A DNA stretch of 37,051 bases from an uncultured Bacteroidota bacterium. Its GTDB lineage: Bacteria; Bacteroidota; Rhodothermia; Rhodothermales; UBA10348. Within the stretch, counting starts at the first letter, position 1, and each line of letters begins with the position of its first letter. The notes beneath the pieces are model-generated. The model saw nothing but the letters and a program-made list of their open reading frames with translations. It made no database searches and had not been told where the DNA came from. Below are positions 25,155 to 33,312 of this stretch, piece after piece. The DNA is taken from NCBI GenBank assembly GCA_937876355.1, contig CALFHN010000098.1:1-37051 (forward strand), read 5' to 3'. A program made the translations under genes and the position numbers.

Positions 25155-25798
25155 TGATTCAGATTCACCGGTTTGTAACCCCAAAAACAACACGATTCGC
25201 ACAAATTGGTGAGTTTTCGGGCGCTACCAAGGAGGTCATCTTTGCGCTCCACGGGTATGGCCAGCTTGCCGCTTCTTTTGCTCAAAACTTGATGTCCTTG
25301 GCCAGCCCTGACCGGGTAATTATTTGTCCTGAGGCGTTATCTCGGTTTTATACCAATCATCGAGCTCGAGAAGCTGGCGCGACTTGGATGACCAGTGAAG
25401 ACCGTGAATTTGAAATCATGGACTACGTCACCTATTTAGACGGCCTAGCCGCAGAGCTGATGGAGGAAGCTCCTGAGGATATTCGGGTGGAAGTATTTGG
25501 CTTTTCGCAAGGCTGCCACACCGCATCCAGATGGATGGGCAATGGAACGTTCCAGCCTGCCAGACTTATTCTTTGGGGCGCTGATCCTGCCCACGATCTA
25601 AGTCCGGAAGAGTGGGATTCGCTCAGCAATATCATGGATATTACCCTAGTTGCCGGATCAAACGACGAATATCTCCCCGAGGACCGGCTGATTAAGGCCG
25701 AAGAGACACTCCGTGACCATCAGTGTACTTTTAACACCGTTCGGTATGACGGCAAACACGAGATTGTGCGGGATGTGTTGAAGTCGCTTTGGGCCTAA
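25154..25798 (+). CDS. Alpha/beta hydrolase (phospholipase/carboxylesterase-like), paralog 2
   Basis: Cytoplasmic serine hydrolase of 214 residues, a duplicate of the gene at 21031. The nucleophile elbow here is the canonical GFSQG. The acid is likely in AGSNDEY and the His in DGKHEI. The catalytic order Ser-Asp-His and the cap-less 210-residue size fit the carboxylesterase/phospholipase group, including YpfH. It overlaps the LOG gene by one base and must be expressed with it, so a role near nucleotide or cytokinin-like metabolism is possible but unproven. It converges with the HTH gene three bases after its stop. Confidence 0.9.
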   Translation: MIQIHRFVTPKTTRFAQIGEFSGATKEVIFALHGYGQLAASFAQNLMSLASPDRVIICPEALSRFYTNHRAREAGATWMTSEDREFEIMDYVTYLDGLAAELMEEAPEDIRVEVFGFSQGCHTASRWMGNGTFQPARLILWGADPAHDLSPEEWDSLSNIMDITLVAGSNDEYLPEDRLIKAEETLRDHQCTFNTVRYDGKHEIVRDVLKSLWA

Positions 25799-25801
25799 AA
25801 A

Positions 25802-26206
25802 TTAACCATCTCCCTTGTTACGAAACGCCCACCAACGATTACGGGAACGTTCGATTTTGTTCTTTTCATGGCGTGGAATGAGGACCTCGTTTCCGCCATG
25901 GTCCTTCGTAATGATGTACGATTTCACGACCAGGTCCCGCACTTTTTGAAGTGAAATGCCCGTCATGGTAGAAATGGTAGTTGTCCGGAACCCCTTGCGT
26001 ACCATACCGATAACGCGGGCTATATTCTGCATTTCCTGACTTTCTTTAGCTGAGCGGGCCCGTTGTTTGGAGTCTATTCCGGCTCGTTCCAACCGCGCGT
26101 GGACCGCCTCTTGACTCAGGCTAAACGCTTCAGAAATATCCGACACACTTAATCCTTCTTCAAAGGCTGCAATAATTTGCTCGGTAGTGTGGGGAGAATT
26201 TGGCAT
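25802..26206 (-). CDS. Small protein with two helix-turn-helix-like segments
   Basis: Unnamed 134-residue basic protein. Residues about 7-42 (TTEQIIAAFEEGLSVSDISEAFSLS and following) and about 65-92 (VRKGFRTTTISTMTGISLQKVRDLV) each show the spacing of a helix-turn-helix, as in homeodomain-like or sigma-70 region 4-like domains. The C-terminus is rich in Lys, Arg and Trp. DNA binding is a reasonable inference; the target is unknown. It lies downstream of the DM13-like gene on the same strand with a gap of about 124 bases, so joint transcription is possible. Confidence 0.65.
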   Translation of the reverse strand: MPNSPHTTEQIIAAFEEGLSVSDISEAFSLSQEAVHARLERAGIDSKQRARSAKESQEMQNIARVIGMVRKGFRTTTISTMTGISLQKVRDLVVKSYIITKDHGGNEVLIPRHEKNKIERSRNRWWAFRNKGDG

Positions 26207-26330
26207 CCGTTAAAAATACGGTTATTGAGCCCAAATCGCGGTTATCTTGCTAAAAGTTCACCAAATGCTCGACGGAAGTCAGGCTAGTTCATATACCGAA
26301 TTTGCCGCCGCAGCTAAAGACTATTTCTGC

Positions 26331-26657
26331 CTACTTCAACGACGCAACTCCCAGCGGCACATTTAACCGTTTGCACCATATCCACACCTCGTTGTATTCT
26401 CCAGCTAGCAACGAATCTGGAACCAGGTATTCCTGAAACCCTCTGTCCGACCGAAGGGCAGACAAAATTGCTGATGATTCGAATCGGTCATTCCCTAGAG
26501 CTACTTTGGCATCCGGTGCGCCATCAAATAGAAAATCCGAAGACAAGACGACAATAAGACCCTCTTTTGTTCTGCGCAACGAGACACCACCGCTCGTTTT
26601 GTGTCCGCTTTTCCCAGTAAACGTTCCTTTAGCAATTACGTCCGAAACTGGCGTCAT
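26331..26657 (-). CDS. DM13-domain-like protein without signal peptide
   Basis: Soluble 108-residue protein. It shows the DM13 pattern: GTFTGKSGHKTSGGVSL at the start, then LSSDFLFDGAPDAKVALG, and near the end a VWIWCKRLNVPLGVASL segment with the conserved cysteine. DM13 domains are proposed to take part in redox or electron-transfer functions, usually in exported proteins. Here neither a signal peptide nor a membrane anchor is visible. I took the ATG at 26657; a TTG at 26675 would add six residues. A perfect inverted repeat sits directly before this ATG. The assignment is by pattern, not alignment. Confidence 0.72.
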   Translation of the reverse strand: MTPVSDVIAKGTFTGKSGHKTSGGVSLRRTKEGLIVVLSSDFLFDGAPDAKVALGNDRFESSAILSALRSDRGFQEYLVPDSLLAGEYNEVWIWCKRLNVPLGVASLK

Positions 26658-26659
26658 TG

Positions 26660-26675
26660 TTGAGTCTTGACTCAA
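26660..26675. promoter_or_regulatory. Inverted repeat TTGAGTC-TT-GACTCAA before the DM13-like start
   Basis: Two perfect 7-base arms separated by two bases end two bases before the ATG on the minus strand. The site would overlap the ribosome-binding region and could be an operator. The neighbouring HTH protein is an obvious, untested candidate binder. Confidence 0.5.
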
Positions 26676-26778
26676 CTCAATCGCTTATCCGTAGGAATCT
26701 GACACAAGATAAAATCCCGCGGTAACTAACAAAAAAAAATTCGGAACTTGAATTTCTTCAAAAATAACATGGCGATCT

Positions 26779-26790
26779 ACGTGTACACGT
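26779..26790. promoter_or_regulatory. Perfect 12-base palindrome ACGTGTACACGT
   Basis: A self-complementary dodecamer lies in the gene-poor stretch between the DM13-like gene and a kinase fragment. It has the look of a small dimeric-protein binding site. No promoter elements could be fixed around it. Confidence 0.35.
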
Positions 26791-26842
26791 TTAACGATAA
26801 CAAAATGACAATTTCTGTTCGATTCAGTTTTTGAACAAAATA

Positions 26843-27067
26843 AATCTCGAAAACCGAGGCAATGTTGGGGTGATGAAGCTGGGCGGCCGCATTTGCCTCT
26901 CTGTAAAACCGTGTTCTGTCATCTTCTTCCGCCAATGCTGCAGACGGCAGCACCTTGATAGCCACCGTCCGGTCCAGCTTCGTGTCCGTCGCTTTATAGA
27001 CAATACCCATCCCGCCGCGGCCAAGCTCAGCTTCGATTCGATAGTGAGAAAGGGTGGTTCTGATCAT
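26843..27067 (-). pseudogene. N-lobe fragment of a Ser/Thr protein kinase
   Basis: From the ATG at 27067 the frame encodes the opening of a Hanks-type kinase. It has SHYRIEAELGRGGMGIVYKA (glycine-rich loop), VAIKVLP with the catalytic lysine Lys38, the alphaC region RFYREANAAAQLHHPNI, and SVFEI. Homology stops there, at about residue 75, and the rest (HRD, DFG, activation segment and any PD40 tail) is missing. The frame runs on for about 20 unrelated codons. With no catalytic loop it cannot be an active kinase. A second, closely similar fragment lies at 34553-34720. Confidence 0.85.
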
Positions 27068-27221
27068 TATGGGATCTGGGTTGATAATCTGCCAATATGA
27101 TCGTTTTTTTGAAACAGGCAATTTTCTTGGCTAGCGAGGTACCAACGACCCGAACGGTTCTCCAAATAGCCGCAGGACAATCTCCACAAAGCCATAATTG
27201 AAACAGACCAAACGCTAGCGC

Positions 27222-28247
27222 CTACGCGAGCTTAGGCTTCACTTTCTCCCCTAGTAGCTGGGTACTATTAGTAAGATGTGCGTGCGATAGTTCGGCCACA
27301 TTCATATGTAACTGGAAACGAACTAGCCCTCCTAACGCCTCTGAATGGCGCTTTATTTTGTCGGCTACTTCTTCCGGGCTACCGACCACTAAAGCTCCGG
27401 TTGGTCCGGTTTGCGCCTGATAGCCCGCTGGAGTTACAGGTCCGCCTCCCCTTTCCATTCCAATTCGAGTAAACGTCCGGGCGTAACCTGGGTAAAATTC
27501 GGCGTGAGCTTTTTCTGTGGTTTCAGCGACATATCCAAGTGAATGGACGCCAACTGGGAGTTGGTCTTTGGAGTGGCCTGCCTCGGCGCCGGCTCGGTGA
27601 TACAAATCTACAAGTGGTTTGAAACGGTGCGTTTCGCCGCCGATAATGGCGATCATCAACGGTAGACCCAGTAAACCGGCTCGTACAAAGGACGTCGGAG
27701 TGCCGCCAACGCCTAACCAAACTTGCAATTTTTCGCGGTAAGGACGCGGATAGATTCCTTGTCCAGTCAAAGCCGGACGAAACTGGCCCTCCCAGGTAAC
27801 ATGTTCTTCATCCCTGATTTTGAGAAAAAGTTCTAGTTTTTCTTCAAAAAGGGCGTCGTAATTCTCAAAACCATACCCAAACAGCGGAAATGCCTCTGAA
27901 AACGACCCGCGACCTACCACTACACCCGCTCTACCTTTGGAAATGAGATCCACGGTCGCTAGTTGTTGGAATACTCTAACAGGATCCGCGGCGCTCAAAA
28001 CTGTGACGGCGCTAAGCAATTGAATGTTTTTGGTTCGCGCCGCTGCTGCTGCAAGCAAAATATGCGAAGCTGAATCCAGATATTCTGGCCTGTGATGTTC
28101 GCCTATCCCGAATGTATCCAGCCCTATTTCATCCGCGATTTCAATCCGTGAAAGAAGCTCTTCTATGGCCTGAGCACGCTCATCGGGCGTGCTACTTCTT
28201 CCATCGGCGGTCCGAACGGCCGCAAAACTATCGATTCCTAATTCCAT
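27222..28247 (-). CDS. LLM class flavin-dependent oxidoreductase
   Basis: Luciferase-like monooxygenase-fold FMN/F420-type oxidoreductase, 341 residues from ATG 28247 (MELGIDSFAA, the usual start of this group). Visible family features are the TFGIGEHHRPEYLDSA block with the conserved His pair, LLSAVTVLSAADPVRVFQQLATVDLISKGRAGVVVGRGSF near the flavin phosphate site, and VGSPEEVADKI near the end. An upstream ATG at 28328 would add 27 residues and overlap the PD40 fragment. The gene looks intact but is flanked on both sides by kinase-family remnants. The substrate is unknown. Confidence 0.92.
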   Translation of the reverse strand: MELGIDSFAAVRTADGRSSTPDERAQAIEELLSRIEIADEIGLDTFGIGEHHRPEYLDSASHILLAAAAARTKNIQLLSAVTVLSAADPVRVFQQLATVDLISKGRAGVVVGRGSFSEAFPLFGYGFENYDALFEEKLELFLKIRDEEHVTWEGQFRPALTGQGIYPRPYREKLQVWLGVGGTPTSFVRAGLLGLPLMIAIIGGETHRFKPLVDLYHRAGAEAGHSKDQLPVGVHSLGYVAETTEKAHAEFYPGYARTFTRIGMERGGGPVTPAGYQAQTGPTGALVVGSPEEVADKIKRHSEALGGLVRFQLHMNVAELSHAHLTNSTQLLGEKVKPKLA

Positions 28248-28282
28248 ATTGTGCCTAGTTCCATATTTTTCTGGGCATCCGC

Positions 28283-28765
28283 CTATCGCGGTAGTGTGTT
28301 TTCTAATTCGCTGCCAATGTTGCGCCACAATCCAATCCTAGCCGCCTTTACAACGGACTTGGAAGTGGATACGGTACCCCGCGAATACACGGCAATCTTA
28401 TTCCCTCCAACTCTCAATTGTTCGGGATGTTGTACATATAGAACGAATTCCGGAGGACCTGTTACCCGAAATCCTCGACGCAGATCTACCGGAAACCTGA
28501 CCACATTGGCCTCTCTAAAATTGGAAGCGGGAATTCCTTCGTAGTCAAAATAGTAGACGTATTTACCGTCCGTCGACCACCTCGCAGCGGTGCCAGAAAG
28601 CCCGGTCAATTCCGTGACCCGTTTTGTTTGGTGGTCATAGACAGCCATGACTTTTCTGGGCCTGGCATACATGATGTAACGACCATCTGGAAGCATGCCT
28701 GAACCAAAATCCGTCGTACCGTTAGCTCGAGTAACCGGGGACCCAGATGCTGGGTCAATTGATTG
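28283..28765 (-). pseudogene. C-terminal PD40 fragment of a kinase/PD40 fusion
   Basis: The frame encodes beta-propeller blades typical of the sensor half of bacterial Ser/Thr kinase-PD40 proteins, for example MLPDGRYIMYARP, AARWSTDGKYVYYFDY, a VDLRRGFRVTGPPE segment and a VGGNKIAVYSR ending. The upstream blades and the whole kinase domain are missing. At about 28750-28765 the sequence switches abruptly into the oppositely oriented NCS1 permease fragment, and a few bases overlap. The order relative to the kinase N-lobe at 26843-27067 (propeller upstream, kinase downstream on this strand) shows the two are not parts of one simply interrupted gene. Confidence 0.75.
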
Positions 28766-29430
28766 GGCTGCCCACCACCATGACATTGTTCGCTTTCATC
28801 GGTATCACAGTTACGTCGGCTACGGTCATCATCTTTGGCGAAGCAATTTGGGATCCTGTATTACTTTTAGGTCGGTTCAAAAGTCCATTAGCAATTGATT
28901 TTGCCCTTTTTGGACTCACCATCGCCACACTTTCGACCAACATCGCCGCCAATATTGTATCCCCCGCAAACGATTTTTCAAACCTTGCCCCGCGCCGAAT
29001 TAGTTTTAAAATGGGCGGCTTCATTGCAGGCGTCATAGGCATCTTAATCTTCCCTTGGAAGCTATATTTGGACCTCTCGAACTACATTTTTACGTGGTTA
29101 CTTGGGTATAGCGCACTGCTTGGCTCGATTGGCGGCGTGATGATCATCGACTATTTCGTGCTTCGCAAAATGCGGCTCAACGTAGAAGAACTCTACCAGA
29201 GAGTGGGCGAATACTCTTTTGGCAACAGCGGAATCAACTGGCGTGCTCTGGTGGCTGTGGCTATTGGGATTTCGGTGAACATCCCCGTATTTTTACAGCA
29301 GGCCACCAATGGAAGCCTTCAAGTTACTGAGATCTTCAACACATTATATACGTACGCTTGGTTTGTGAGCTTCTTCCTTGCCGGAGGAATACACTTTGCC
29401 TTGACCCGACTTTATCCTCCCAAATCATAA
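28747..29430 (+). pseudogene. 5'-truncated NCS1-family nucleobase permease
   Basis: Contains roughly the C-terminal half (227 codons) of a Mhp1/Fur-type cation:nucleobase symporter, normally about 480 residues. Recognisable blocks are GQLIGLPTTMTLFAFIGITVTSATVIIFG, the conserved NIAANIVSPANDFSNL segment and IGGVMIIDYFVLRK, followed by three more membrane helices. The N-terminal half, including the substrate-binding helices 1 and 3, is absent, and the frame opens at the junction with the PD40 fragment. The 3' end is intact and lies 42 bases before the aminotransferase gene. NCS1 carriers typically import uracil, allantoin or hydantoin. Confidence 0.85.
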
Positions 29431-29472
29431 ATTGTAGGGCCGTAAACCTAACTAAGACTAAGAAAAGATTTT

Positions 29473-30840
29473 ATGAGTGATCTTCAGACTGCAGAACGGG
29501 TAGCGATGCCCGCCACCAACTACGTCTCGCCAAAATATACTGGTCCTTCGCGCGCGGAAGTAACCGCGATGCGCAATCAATATGTACATCCATCCGTCTT
29601 CAAGATGTACAAAGAGCCGATCATGATCGTAGATGGCCACATGCAGTGGCTCTATGACGAAAATGGCAAGCGGTATCTGGATATGTTGGCCGGAATTGTG
29701 ACGGTGTCCTGCGGACATTGTCATCCGAAAATCGTCAAGAAGATTCAGGACCAAGTGGCAACGCTTCAGCACGCAACCACCATTTATCTTCACCCGAATT
29801 TGGCTCTCTTGTCCAAAAAATTGGCTGACAAAATGCCAAAAGGACTGGAAGTGACTTATTTCGTGAATAGCGGAAGCGAGGCGAACGAATTGGCCATCAA
29901 CATGGCCCGCATGTACACCGGTAACACGGACGTGATCGCGCTAAGGAATGCGTACCACGGTATGTCTTCTTCGTCGGCCGATATGACATCGCTGCACACG
30001 TGGAAACGGGATATCCCGATGGGAACACGGGTTCATCACGCCATGAGTCCAGACCCTTATCACAACGTTTTCTCGGGGACACCCGAAGAAATTGCGACCA
30101 AAAGTGTCAATGAAATGAGGGAGCTGCTCAAGTTTTCAACCCCCGGTAAGGTCGCGGCGTTCATTGCAGAGCCCATTCAGGGTGTGGGCGGCGTGACATC
30201 AGGAGCACCTAATTATCTAGGGGAAGTTTATAAACTAATTCGGGAGCACGGTGGCCTGTGCATTGCGGATGAGGTTCAAACAGGATTTGGGCGTACGGGT
30301 GCGCATTACTGGGGATTCCAGAACTCGAACGTAATTCCCGATATGGTTGTGCTGGCCAAAGGAATCGGAAACGGTGTGCCGATGGCGGCCGTGACTACCA
30401 CGCGTGAAATCGCAGATGCGTTTACAAAGAGCCTGCATTTTAACACATACGGCGGTAACCCCGTTAGTATGGCTGCTGGACTAGCCGTGCTGGAAGTCAT
30501 CGAAGAAGAAGGCCTTCAAGAAAACTGCCGCGTCGTAGGCGGACACCTGAAAGAAGGCATGCAGCGTCTCATGAAGCGCCATGAAATTGTGGGCGATGTA
30601 CGCGGCATTGGATTGATGCTCGGAATGGAAATTGTAACGGACAAGGCCTCAAAAATGCCAAATGGGGCCGCAACAGGCGTAGTCCTTGAAGAACTTCGCG
30701 AACGCGGGGTACTCGTTGGCAAAGGTGGTCTTTACGGAAACGTGCTCCGCATCAAACCCCCCATGTGTATCACTAAGGACGATGCCGACTATACCCTCTG
30801 GGCGCTTGACGAGGCTTTGGCAGTAGCATCAGGAAATTGA
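29473..30840 (+). CDS. Class III PLP aminotransferase (AGXT2/beta-alanine-pyruvate type)
   Basis: PLP enzyme of 455 residues. Family features seen are [15 protein letters not shown], the AYHGMS turn, [21 protein letters not shown] and the Schiff-base lysine Lys296 in VLAKGIGNG, followed by [12 protein letters not shown]2-like enzymes transfer the amino group of beta-alanine, 3-aminoisobutyrate or alanine to pyruvate or glyoxylate. Sitting between an NCS1 permease and a dihydropyrimidinase start, it most likely handled beta-alanine or 3-aminoisobutyrate from reductive pyrimidine breakdown (inference from context). It is intact, 42 bases after NCS1 and 10 bases before the dihydropyrimidinase fragment. 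Confidence 0.94.
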   Translation: MSDLQTAERVAMPATNYVSPKYTGPSRAEVTAMRNQYVHPSVFKMYKEPIMIVDGHMQWLYDENGKRYLDMLAGIVTVSCGHCHPKIVKKIQDQVATLQHATTIYLHPNLALLSKKLADKMPKGLEVTYFVNSGSEANELAINMARMYTGNTDVIALRNAYHGMSSSSADMTSLHTWKRDIPMGTRVHHAMSPDPYHNVFSGTPEEIATKSVNEMRELLKFSTPGKVAAFIAEPIQGVGGVTSGAPNYLGEVYKLIREHGGLCIADEVQTGFGRTGAHYWGFQNSNVIPDMVVLAKGIGNGVPMAAVTTTREIADAFTKSLHFNTYGGNPVSMAAGLAVLEVIEEEGLQENCRVVGGHLKEGMQRLMKRHEIVGDVRGIGLMLGMEIVTDKASKMPNGAATGVVLEELRERGVLVGKGGLYGNVLRIKPPMCITKDDADYTLWALDEALAVASGN

Positions 30841-30850
30841 GGAAAAGGCT

Positions 30851-31066
30851 ATGGGCTTCGATTCGGTTATTAAAGGTGGAAAAGTAGTCACACCCGACGG
30901 CGTTCAACAGGTCGACGTAGGTATTAAGGGTGAAACCATCGCCGCGATTGGCGCCGGGCTCGACACTTCGGGTGCAAACGTCATAGACGCCGCGGGGTAT
31001 TTCGTGCTCCCGGGTGTGCTCGATGTCCATACCGTAAATATAGACTCATTTCGCACTTTTGCATAA
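30851..31066 (+). pseudogene. N-terminal fragment of dihydropyrimidinase/hydantoinase
   Basis: The frame starts 10 bases after the aminotransferase with a good ribosome site (GGAAAAGG). It encodes the standard opening of the amidohydrolase family: VIKGGKVVTPDGVQQVDVGIKGETIAAIG, then ANVIDAAGYFVLPGVLDVHT. The metal-binding HxH begins in DVHT, but the sequence diverges immediately after it (about 31033) and the frame stops at 31066. About 61 codons of roughly 460 are retained, so no functional enzyme can be made. The rest of the operon (dihydropyrimidine dehydrogenase, beta-ureidopropionase) is not present in the window. Confidence 0.85.
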
Positions 31067-31125
31067 CCCAGTCCGCATATCACCAAACAGAAAAGGCGAA
31101 TTGGATCCTGCTCCACTCGCTGCCG

Positions 31126-31335
31126 CTAATCTGAACTCCGAATCGTTTCGATAACGGGGTATACACAGGAGGAAACTGCGCACAAAAGTGCCACTGGGAT
31201 AATCAGAATGGGCAGTTCAAAAACATTAAATCGAGCCCTGAGAGCCGTCTTTGTAATGGTTTCCAAAGCAGGAAGAGCCGCCATTACAGCAAGGACCGAC
31301 AGAGTGAAGGCAAGGAAGGCGACTATGACGGAATC
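31126..31335 (-). pseudogene. Internal fragment of an FtsX-type permease
   Basis: In one minus-strand frame ending at a TAG (31126), 69 codons resemble the middle of an FtsX/MacB-type permease. They encode FLAFTLSVLAVMAALPALETI, an ARFNVFELPILIIPVALL stretch and a CAVSSCVYPVIETI end that matches the ILPAFN ... GLVAGSYPA segment of the intact permease at 16785. The pieces before and after are missing. The call rests on pattern similarity of a short stretch and is tentative. Confidence 0.5.
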
Positions 31336-31557
31336 GGAAGGTATCGGTAAGGGCAGTCGCTTCGTGGCCCTTTTTCCGAATGTCGGATGACCATTCGGGT
31401 AGGGTGCCGGGCTCTAAATTGGCGAGTTCTTTGCGATTTTGAACGCTTTTGCAACATCGTATTGACAATCTGGTGTTAAAACCGTTCATTTGCGAGGTCG
31501 AACTTTCTCGACACGATTTAGCCAAACACGACTCGACTTAACGAAAAGAGTGATGCC
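31336..31557. other. Gene-free stretch upstream of the TolB-like gene
   Basis: Together with 31034-31125 this flanks the permease fragment, so 31034-31557 is a 524-base zone without an intact gene. I see no RNA gene, repeat or clear terminator here. The last 60 bases before 31558 presumably carry the promoter of the TolB-like gene, but I could not fix -10/-35 elements. Confidence 0.5.
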
Positions 31558-32475
31558 ATGAATGGAAAACGAGTCCTTTTTCTGATCCTTTCCCTAGGGG
31601 TTCTGCTTTTTGTGTTGTATCGCCAATTTGGCGTTTTGACGGCTGAAAAAGCGCCTGATTTGATTGCTTTTCAAACTTCTCGTGACGGTAACGGCGAAGT
31701 GTACGTAATGAATCAGGACGGCACGGGTATGGTTAACATTTCTAATCACGATTCCCTCGACTATCATCCCGTTGGATCCCCAGATGGGACCATGCTCGCA
31801 TGGGTTAGTAGCCGATCTGGAAACCGGCAGGTTTGGGTTTCAGATCGAGATGGCGCGAATCAACGACAAGTGACGAATGGTGCTGTTGACAATATTGACC
31901 CCTCATTTTCGGCAGATGGCACCCGGATGAACTTTGATTCGGCCGATTCTACGGGAAATGTCGACATTTACGTGATTTCAGTAGCGGGCGGCGAAGCGCT
32001 GAACATAACCAATAACCCTGCGACCGATAGCCATGGATTCTGGTCGCCAACCGGAGACGAAATCGCTTTTTACTCCAACCGGGGAAACCCGATGAGCGAC
32101 TCCATGGATGTGTACGTCATGAACGCGGATGGATCCAATGTTCGACGGCTCACTAGCGACCCGGGCGATGAACGGTATCCGTCTTGGTCTCCCGATGGCA
32201 AGCGCATTGCTTTCAGCTCGACTCAAAGTGGAGATGCAGAAATTTACACCATGAACGCCTCCGATGGATCGGATTGGGTTCGGCTAACATTCTCTGATGG
32301 AAATGACTTGGCCCCTGCCTGGTCCCCCGATGGGAACTGGATCGCATTCGTATCGGCGAGAGTGAACGATGTGTTTGAGGTCTTCATAATCGGCGTAGAC
32401 GGCCAAAACGAGGCCAATCTCTCCAGCCACGAGAAATCAGACAGCAATCCCAGGTGGTTACCGGCAAAGAAATAA
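31558..32475 (+). CDS. TolB-like PD40 beta-propeller protein with N-terminal anchor
   Basis: A 305-residue protein. The N-terminal hydrophobic stretch (VLFLILSLGVLLFVLY) is a signal anchor or uncleaved signal peptide without a lipobox. About six PD40 blades follow, such as GTMLAWVSSRSGNRQVWV, WSPTGDEIAFYSNR, WSPDGKRIAFSSTQSGDAEIYTM and WSPDGNWIAFVSARVNDVFEVFI, giving a TolB-type propeller, probably in the periplasm. It may bind other envelope proteins; no Pal or Tol genes are nearby, so it is not TolB itself. A good intrinsic terminator follows at 32500. Confidence 0.9.
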   Translation: MNGKRVLFLILSLGVLLFVLYRQFGVLTAEKAPDLIAFQTSRDGNGEVYVMNQDGTGMVNISNHDSLDYHPVGSPDGTMLAWVSSRSGNRQVWVSDRDGANQRQVTNGAVDNIDPSFSADGTRMNFDSADSTGNVDIYVISVAGGEALNITNNPATDSHGFWSPTGDEIAFYSNRGNPMSDSMDVYVMNADGSNVRRLTSDPGDERYPSWSPDGKRIAFSSTQSGDAEIYTMNASDGSDWVRLTFSDGNDLAPAWSPDGNWIAFVSARVNDVFEVFIIGVDGQNEANLSSHEKSDSNPRWLPAKK

Positions 32476-32499
32476 TCGAGCATTAAAACGCATTTAAAG

Positions 32500-32541
32500 A
32501 GTCCCGTTCGCCGAAAAGTGCGGACGGGACTTTTTATTGCG
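32500..32541 (+). terminator. Intrinsic terminator after the TolB-like gene
   Basis: AGTCCCGTTCG (32500-32510) pairs with CGGACGGGACT (32521-32531), with one G-T wobble, and is followed directly by a T tract (TTTTTATT). It lies 24 bases after the stop codon of the TolB-like gene and before rluF. Confidence 0.85.
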
Positions 32542-32565
32542 CCGAGATCACGATAATTTGACCCC

Positions 32566-33297
32566 ATGGAAGAGAATCAAGGCATCCGCATCAACAAGTA
32601 CCTGAGCGAAGTGGGCTTCTGCTCCAGGCGGGAGGCGGACAAACTGCTGGAAAAGGGTAAGATTACCATCAACGGGAAAAAGCCGGAGTTGGGCACCAAG
32701 GTTGGGCCGATAGACATCGTCAAGGTCAATGGGAAACCCATCGGAAAGCCCAAACAAAAGCACGTCTATATTGCCTTTAATAAGCCGGTGGGCATTGTTT
32801 CGACCACGGACACCAAGCGTGAACGAAACAACATGATTGACTATATAGGGCACCCAGAGCGCATTTTTCCGATTGGACGCTTGGATAAAGACAGCGAAGG
32901 GCTCATCTTTTTGACCAGCGAAGGGGACATCGTCAACAAGATTCTCCGCTCCAAAAATGACCACGAAAAGGAATATGTGGTTACGGTAGATAAAGCGATT
33001 GATTCGTCTTTCATCCAGAAAATGAGCGAAGGTATTCCCATCCTGGATACGATCACGCTTCCATGCAAGGCCGAAAAAACGGGCCGCTCCAGCTTTCGGA
33101 TTGTCCTCACGCAGGGCCTCAACAGGCAAATTAGGCGAATGTGCGAATACCTGGGTTACGAGGTGAAGCAGCTTAGACGGGTGAGAATCATGAACGTCAA
33201 GCTCGACATTCCGGTCGGAAAATGGCGCAATCTGACGCCCAGTGAGCTAAAAGAATTGAACTATCTGGTATCGGATTCGGACAAGACGTTTGACTAG
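32566..33297 (+). CDS. rluF: 23S rRNA pseudouridine synthase RluF-like
   Basis: Isomerises uridine to pseudouridine in 23S rRNA. The 243 residues start with an S4 RNA-binding domain ([30 protein letters not shown]). The RsuA/RluB/E/F catalytic domain follows, with [12 protein letters not shown] and the catalytic Asp107 in [10 protein letters not shown], then [20 protein letters not shown]. The motif set fits RluF, though RluB/RluE/RsuA share most of it. The gene is intact, lies downstream of the terminator with its own start, and converges with the decayed kinase gene 15 bases after its stop. Confidence 0.92.
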   Translation: MEENQGIRINKYLSEVGFCSRREADKLLEKGKITINGKKPELGTKVGPIDIVKVNGKPIGKPKQKHVYIAFNKPVGIVSTTDTKRERNNMIDYIGHPERIFPIGRLDKDSEGLIFLTSEGDIVNKILRSKNDHEKEYVVTVDKAIDSSFIQKMSEGIPILDTITLPCKAEKTGRSSFRIVLTQGLNRQIRRMCEYLGYEVKQLRRVRIMNVKLDIPVGKWRNLTPSELKELNYLVSDSDKTFD

Positions 33298-33312
33298 GCG
33301 ATGTGGTGCCCA

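Noticed and set aside
26843-28765. One kinase/PD40 gene interrupted by insertion of the LLM oxidoreductase gene
   Set aside because: On the coding strand the PD40 tail comes before and the kinase N-lobe after the LLM gene, the reverse of the order expected for a simple insertion.
31226-31525. 99-codon minus-strand frame
   Set aside because: The product has no domain, and a different frame of the same DNA carries the FtsX-like fragment, so this one is likely noise.
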